In this document: positions 5,868 to 8,728 of the stretch, piece after piece
Layout: each line of letters starts with the position of its first letter
Numbering within the stretch: the stretch's first letter is position 1
Notes under the pieces: generated by a model
The model's database searches: none
Seen by the model: the letters and a program-made list of their open reading frames with translations, nothing else
Told to the model about the DNA's origin: nothing
DNA from: JBOFEH01 sp051650265
Lineage (GTDB): Bacteria; Bacillota; Clostridia; Lachnospirales; Cellulosilyticaceae
Length of the DNA: 8,728 nucleotides
Direction: 5' to 3'
Assembly: GCA_051650265.1 (NCBI GenBank)
Contig: JBOFIR010000228.1
Location: 1-8,728, forward strand
Program-made: the position numbers and the translations under genes

Positions 5868-6011
5868 TCACTTCTCCTTCTCCAGTACAGATGTCAGTTT
5901 GGTAATGCTCGTGCTGAGCTGCTCCATCTTGCCTTCGATTCGGACAAGCAGATACATAGACAATACAATAGGAAATCCAAAGTTACCGATTTGACTGATC
6001 AGCTCTTCCAT
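5868..6011 (-). CDS. YvrJ-family small membrane protein
   Basis: A 47-residue frame runs from ATG 6011 (AGGAGG at 6024-6019, seven bases upstream) to TGA at 5868. The sequence begins MEELISQIGNFGFPIVLSMY and continues LLVRIEGKMEQL, the hallmark of the YvrJ family: a short N-terminal helix, one membrane segment (about 6-24) with the NFGFPI motif, and a C-terminal amphipathic helix (about 25-45). Family members are about 40-60 residues, so it is full length. Known: the family occurs in Bacillota and its function is not established; some are near sigma-factor or holin-like genes. It sits alone, with a terminator 69 bases downstream and a divergent promoter region upstream. Confidence 0.85.
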   Translation of the reverse strand: MEELISQIGNFGFPIVLSMYLLVRIEGKMEQLSTSITKLTSVLEKEK

Positions 6012-6124
6012 CTAGGCACCTCCTCTCTTTATTTGATCTCTATAAATGTCCTTTTGCAGTCTTTATCCCTACTCAATAACCTTTATTTTCCTTTTGTTGA
6101 TGTATCTGAAAAGAATTGACTAAA

Positions 6125-6130
6125 ATTATA
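6125..6130 (-). promoter_or_regulatory. Possible -10 box for the YvrJ gene
   Basis: On the reverse strand TATAAT (6130-6125) lies about 114 bases before the YvrJ ATG. The -35 position (CATTTA, near 6153-6148) is poor, so the promoter, if used, would be weak or regulated. It mirrors the plus-strand promoter within the inverted repeat. Confidence 0.3.
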
Positions 6131-6151
6131 TATCTTTTTACTCATATTAAA

Positions 6152-6180
6152 TGGACTAATTTTACTAAAAAATATATAAT
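6152..6180 (+). promoter_or_regulatory. Promoter of the Gfo/Idh/MocA oxidoreductase gene
   Basis: TGGACT (6152-6157, four of six with the TTGACA consensus) is followed after exactly 17 bases by a perfect TATAAT (6175-6180). This would start transcription near 6187, giving a leader of about 29 bases before the ATG at 6216. The nearest other candidate, TTGACT at 6116-6121, has no good -10 at the right spacing. Confidence 0.65.
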
Positions 6181-6215
6181 TTAACTATTATTTCATTAAA
6201 TTTAAGGGGGATATC

Positions 6216-7451
6216 ATGAAACAAATTACAGCAGTTGTGATCGGCGCAGGTCTTAGAGGGGGATACGCTTATTCACCTTATGCATTAGAAAATCCAGATG
6301 AGCTTAAGATTGTAGGGGTTGCAGAACCTATTGAAGAAAGAAGAAAACGTATGCAAGAGCTTCACAATATTCCAGACGAATGTTGCTTTAGCAGTTGGGA
6401 CGAGCTTCTTGCTGTACCACGCTTTGCAGATGCAGCTATGATCTGTACACAAGATCAGATGCACTATGAGCCAGCTATGGCAGCTCTTGATCTTGGCTAC
6501 CATCTTTTACTTGAGAAACCAATTGCACCAACAGCCGAAGAGTGTATTGCAATCCAGGACAAAGCCAATGAAAAGAACTGCCATGTCGTGGTCTGTCACG
6601 TACTGCGCTATACTTCTCTTTTCAAAGAACTCAAAGCACTCATGGATGAGGCGCGCATCGGCAAAGTGATGACACTCACACACTGTGAGAACGTTCACCA
6701 CATCCATCACTCACACAGCTTCGTACGCGGTAACTGGCGCAATAGCAAGGAGAGCAATCCGATGATCCTTGCCAAATCATGTCATGACCTAGACATCATC
6801 CAATGGCTTGCTGATGCCAAGTGTACAGGCGTGTCTTCATTTGGACACCTCAGCTACTTCTGCGAAGCCAATATGCCAGAAGGTGCACCACAGTACTGCA
6901 TGGATGGTTGCCCATCTGGGGACACTTGTCCATACAATGCATCACGTGTCTACGTCAAAGAAAAGCTTTGGGGCTGCACAGACTTCTGCATGAATCCTAA
7001 GTCTGCAAAAGATATCTCTAGCGCACTTCACTATAGCAACTACGGACGCTGCGTATTCCGTTGTGACAACGACGTAGTAGACCACCAAGTGGTAAATATG
7101 AACTACGACAATGACATGACTGTGACATTCTCTATGTGCGCCTTCACACACGACTTTAGCCGTACCATGAAGCTCATGGGTACCAAAGGTGAGATCCGCG
7201 TCATGTTTGGCGACGAGCATGTAATCGAAATCTATGATTTCGTATCTGGTCGCAAAGACGTGATCTATCCACACCGCTCTAAGTCAGGTCACGGTGGTGG
7301 CGACTTCGGCATCGTCTCCGACTTCGTGAAGCTCTTAGCTACAGGCAAGAAGTCCTCTTCACTCACATCTATCGATGTCTCTGTGCAGAGTCACCTCCTC
7401 GCCTTCGCCGCAGAAGAGTCACGCCTCAGCGGTCAAACTGTAGAATTATAA
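6216..7451 (+). CDS. Gfo/Idh/MocA-family NAD(P)-dependent sugar oxidoreductase
   Basis: The 411-residue product starts with a Rossmann fold: VVIGAGLRG (7-15) as the dinucleotide-binding loop, VAEP (35-38) after the second strand, and the family's LLLEKPIAP (97-105) with the invariant EKP (100-102). The catalytic-type region is AKSCHDLDII (186-195), with H190 and D191/D193 in the place of the family's usual histidine motif. The rest is the C-terminal alpha/beta substrate domain. Known: this family oxidises or isomerises sugars, inositols and their derivatives. Odd: a Cys-rich stretch at about 226-258 (Cys 228, 232, 238, 254, 258) in an insert that suggests metal binding. The ATG has AAGGGGG five bases upstream and a good promoter. 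Substrate cannot be read. The gene faces the beta-galactosidase gene across a shared terminator, suggesting a carbohydrate-use region without shared transcription. Confidence 0.9.
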   Translation: MKQITAVVIGAGLRGGYAYSPYALENPDELKIVGVAEPIEERRKRMQELHNIPDECCFSSWDELLAVPRFADAAMICTQDQMHYEPAMAALDLGYHLLLEKPIAPTAEECIAIQDKANEKNCHVVVCHVLRYTSLFKELKALMDEARIGKVMTLTHCENVHHIHHSHSFVRGNWRNSKESNPMILAKSCHDLDIIQWLADAKCTGVSSFGHLSYFCEANMPEGAPQYCMDGCPSGDTCPYNASRVYVKEKLWGCTDFCMNPKSAKDISSALHYSNYGRCVFRCDNDVVDHQVVNMNYDNDMTVTFSMCAFTHDFSRTMKLMGTKGEIRVMFGDEHVIEIYDFVSGRKDVIYPHRSKSGHGGGDFGIVSDFVKLLATGKKSSSLTSIDVSVQSHLLAFAAEESRLSGQTVEL

Positions 7452-7455
7452 ACAT

Positions 7456-7504
7456 AAATACCCCATAAGAAGTCACTTTTAAAGCGACTTCTTATGGGGT
7501 ATTT
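7456..7504. terminator. Long bidirectional terminator
   Basis: AAATACCCCATAAGAAGTC (7456-7474) pairs perfectly with its 19-base complement at 7486-7504; after an A/C mismatch, CTT (7476-7478) pairs with AAG (7482-7484) around a 3-base loop. It sits between the convergent oxidoreductase and beta-galactosidase stops, starting about five bases after the first and ending ten before the second. Confidence 0.93.
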
Positions 7505-7513
7505 TCATAGGAT

Positions 7514-8728
7514 CTATATTGCTTTGATGGTCACTTCAAAGTGATAATCATTTTGTGCTGGCAAGCAATACTCTGGGTGCGTTCTAGCGCCCCAGCTATC
7601 ATCACCACCTACACCTGAGTGTCTCATTGATGTTTTGATCACTGTCTGTGTCACTGGTGGCAACTCATAGTGATGCGCTGCTTCTTCAATCTGGTGTGGT
7701 GTATATGGTAAGAATGAGAAATTCATCTCCCCTTCTGCTTGGAAGCGCATCCCACTCCCTCTATGGTCTGTTACTTCTGCCCATCTCACACCTGTACGAT
7801 TACCACACTCTTGAGGAATGGTGTATGGTGTCATATTCGCTGTAACACTGTGATTGTAGACACCAAGTCTTGCGCCATGTCTACGGTCACAGTAGTTCTC
7901 ATCTGGTCCATAGCCATACCACTTCACTTCATTGTATGCCTTCGGCATCACAAAGAGCATCCCAAAGTCTAGCATCTCTGGGAGATCTGCTACACCTGCA
8001 TAGTCCATAGCCACTTTGATCTCGCCATTGCCATAAGTGGTATAAGTTACTTTACATGTGGCATTACCTGGAATTGGTAAGCTATAGGTATAACAGATAG
8101 ATGCACTATAGTCATCCCATGAAGTTTTGATGTCTGCTACAGTTGCATACAGGCTTGCTACTTTCCATGGTGCACAGCGATGCCCCATACGATTGCCACG
8201 GTCATTGTCTGTTGGTGCATGCCAGAAGTTGGCTCTTGGTACACGTTCGATCAGTTCTTTGCCCATACGCTTGTATGAGATCAGTCCACTATAGACTGTT
8301 GAGTAGATCACATGGAAGCCATCTCCTCGCACACCAAAGTTAGAAAGTCCACTGATCACAGTGATCTTTTTCTTCTCTTCTTCTTTGATCATTTCATTGG
8401 CATAAACATACTGTCCAAATGCCACCTCATGTCCCGCTTCCGCCCATAGTGTAGGTGCCTTAAGTCTGAGGGACACCGTCACACTATATTCACCTGCAGC
8501 CAGTTCTTTCTTGATTGGTAGTGCCACTTCACGTGTCTCTCCAGCAGGGACATCTACATCCATATTTCCAAAGCAGATACATGATTCACCTTTCATCACT
8601 TCATAGTAAAGTGACAGATCCTTCGTTCCTACAAAGAGATTTTTGCTCGTAATCGTAGCTGTTGTTTCAGTCACTGCGATCTTGAAGTTCTGATAACATG
8701 CTTTGACTTCTTGCATCTTTGGTGAGGC
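7514..8728 (-). CDS. lacZ: LacZ-type GH2 beta-galactosidase, C-terminal part (start outside window)
   Basis: The frame stays open to the window edge (404 residues, the last codon at 8728-8726), so the first methionine seen (8716) is internal. The protein follows E. coli LacZ from about residue 600 onward: EVKACYQNF, WAEAGHEVAFGQYVYANE (like TAWSEAGHISAWQQW), then the small-chain domain with FWHAPTDNDRG (like FTRAPLDNDIG), WYGYGPDENYCDRR (like WLGLGPQENYPDR), YTIPQECGNRTGVRW, and a C-terminal GVGGDDSW. The final Trp matches E. coli W999, which lines the galactose site. Known: LacZ hydrolyses terminal beta-galactosides such as lactose; the acid/base and nucleophile glutamates lie in the part not shown, so activity cannot be judged here. 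About 600 residues would lie outside the window. No signal peptide can be checked. Confidence 0.92.
   Translation of the reverse strand, partial: ASPKMQEVKACYQNFKIAVTETTATITSKNLFVGTKDLSLYYEVMKGESCICFGNMDVDVPAGETREVALPIKKELAAGEYSVTVSLRLKAPTLWAEAGHEVAFGQYVYANEMIKEEEKKKITVISGLSNFGVRGDGFHVIYSTVYSGLISYKRMGKELIERVPRANFWHAPTDNDRGNRMGHRCAPWKVASLYATVADIKTSWDDYSASICYTYSLPIPGNATCKVTYTTYGNGEIKVAMDYAGVADLPEMLDFGMLFVMPKAYNEVKWYGYGPDENYCDRRHGARLGVYNHSVTANMTPYTIPQECGNRTGVRWAEVTDHRGSGMRFQAEGEMNFSFLPYTPHQIEEAAHHYELPPVTQTVIKTSMRHSGVGGDDSWGARTHPEYCLPAQNDYHFEVTIKAI

Larger units (their letters stand above)
6123..6182. repeat. Long AT-rich inverted repeat in the divergent promoter region
   Basis: AAATTATATATCTTTTTA (6123-6140) and TAAAAAATATATAATTT (6166-6182) are inverted copies matching over 17 bases with a single bulged C, around a 25-base centre. 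Each arm contains a TATAAT pointing outwards (6175-6180 plus; 6130-6125 minus), so the repeat also forms the -10 boxes of the divergent YvrJ and oxidoreductase genes. The AT content raises the chance of coincidence, but 17 bases is long for that. Confidence 0.7.

Noticed and set aside
6942..7274. Minus-strand open frame of 110 codons
   Set aside because: It is antisense to the Gfo/Idh/MocA gene and reads as low-meaning sequence (repeated Val/His), a by-product of codon use in the real gene.
8714..8716. ATG as the real start of the beta-galactosidase gene
   Set aside because: The frame stays open to the window edge and the homology to LacZ begins mid-protein, so this is an internal methionine.
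1..8728. CRISPR array, tRNA, rRNA, IS element or integrase
   Set aside because: I saw no regularly spaced repeats, cloverleaf sequence, rRNA-like conserved segments, or transposase or integrase coding sequence.

Overview
The window reads as part of a low-GC Gram-positive (Bacillota) chromosome, probably a clostridial or erysipelotrichial gut-type bacterium. The grounds are strong AGGAGG-type ribosome binding sites before nearly every gene, AT-rich intergenic DNA, compact intrinsic terminators, and Bacillota-style families (a YvrJ micro-protein, an ECF sigma/anti-sigma pair, a small HdeD-like membrane protein). No species can be named from the sequence alone.

Left part (1-2772, minus strand) is a defence region. 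A two-gene operon encodes a P-loop ATPase (GTG start, 1609-2772) and, one base after its stop, a PD-(D/E)XK nuclease of the DpnII/MboI-like fold (822-1607). The operon has a consensus -10 box upstream and an intrinsic terminator at 761-786. Just beyond begins a gene whose product matches DUF2397 (688 to the window edge), the JetA-type subunit of type III Wadjet, an SMC-based anti-plasmid system. The rest of that operon would lie outside the window. The ATPase-nuclease pair is the best candidate here for a little-described system; I do not recognise it as a named one.

Middle part (2994-4767, plus strand) holds an ECF sigma factor, an overlapping gene for a one-pass membrane protein that is probably its anti-sigma factor, and an unrecognised 182-residue protein, closed by a strong bidirectional terminator (4788-4845). 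The defence operon and the sigma operon diverge from a 221-bp intergenic region carrying unusual C4-5T4-5 repeats and an inverted repeat.

Next (4859-6011, minus strand) come a DUF308/HdeD-like membrane protein, a short divergent NADAR-like protein and a 47-residue YvrJ-family protein. A terminator-like hairpin sits immediately before the NADAR-like gene, which suggests read-through or attenuation.

Right part (6012-8728) holds an AT-rich divergent promoter region built on a 17-bp inverted repeat, a Gfo/Idh/MocA-family sugar oxidoreductase (plus strand), a long perfect-stem bidirectional terminator, and the convergent C-terminal 404 residues of a LacZ-type GH2 beta-galactosidase (minus strand, start outside the window). 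These two enzymes suggest a carbohydrate-use neighbourhood. No rRNA, tRNA, CRISPR array, transposase or integrase was seen.
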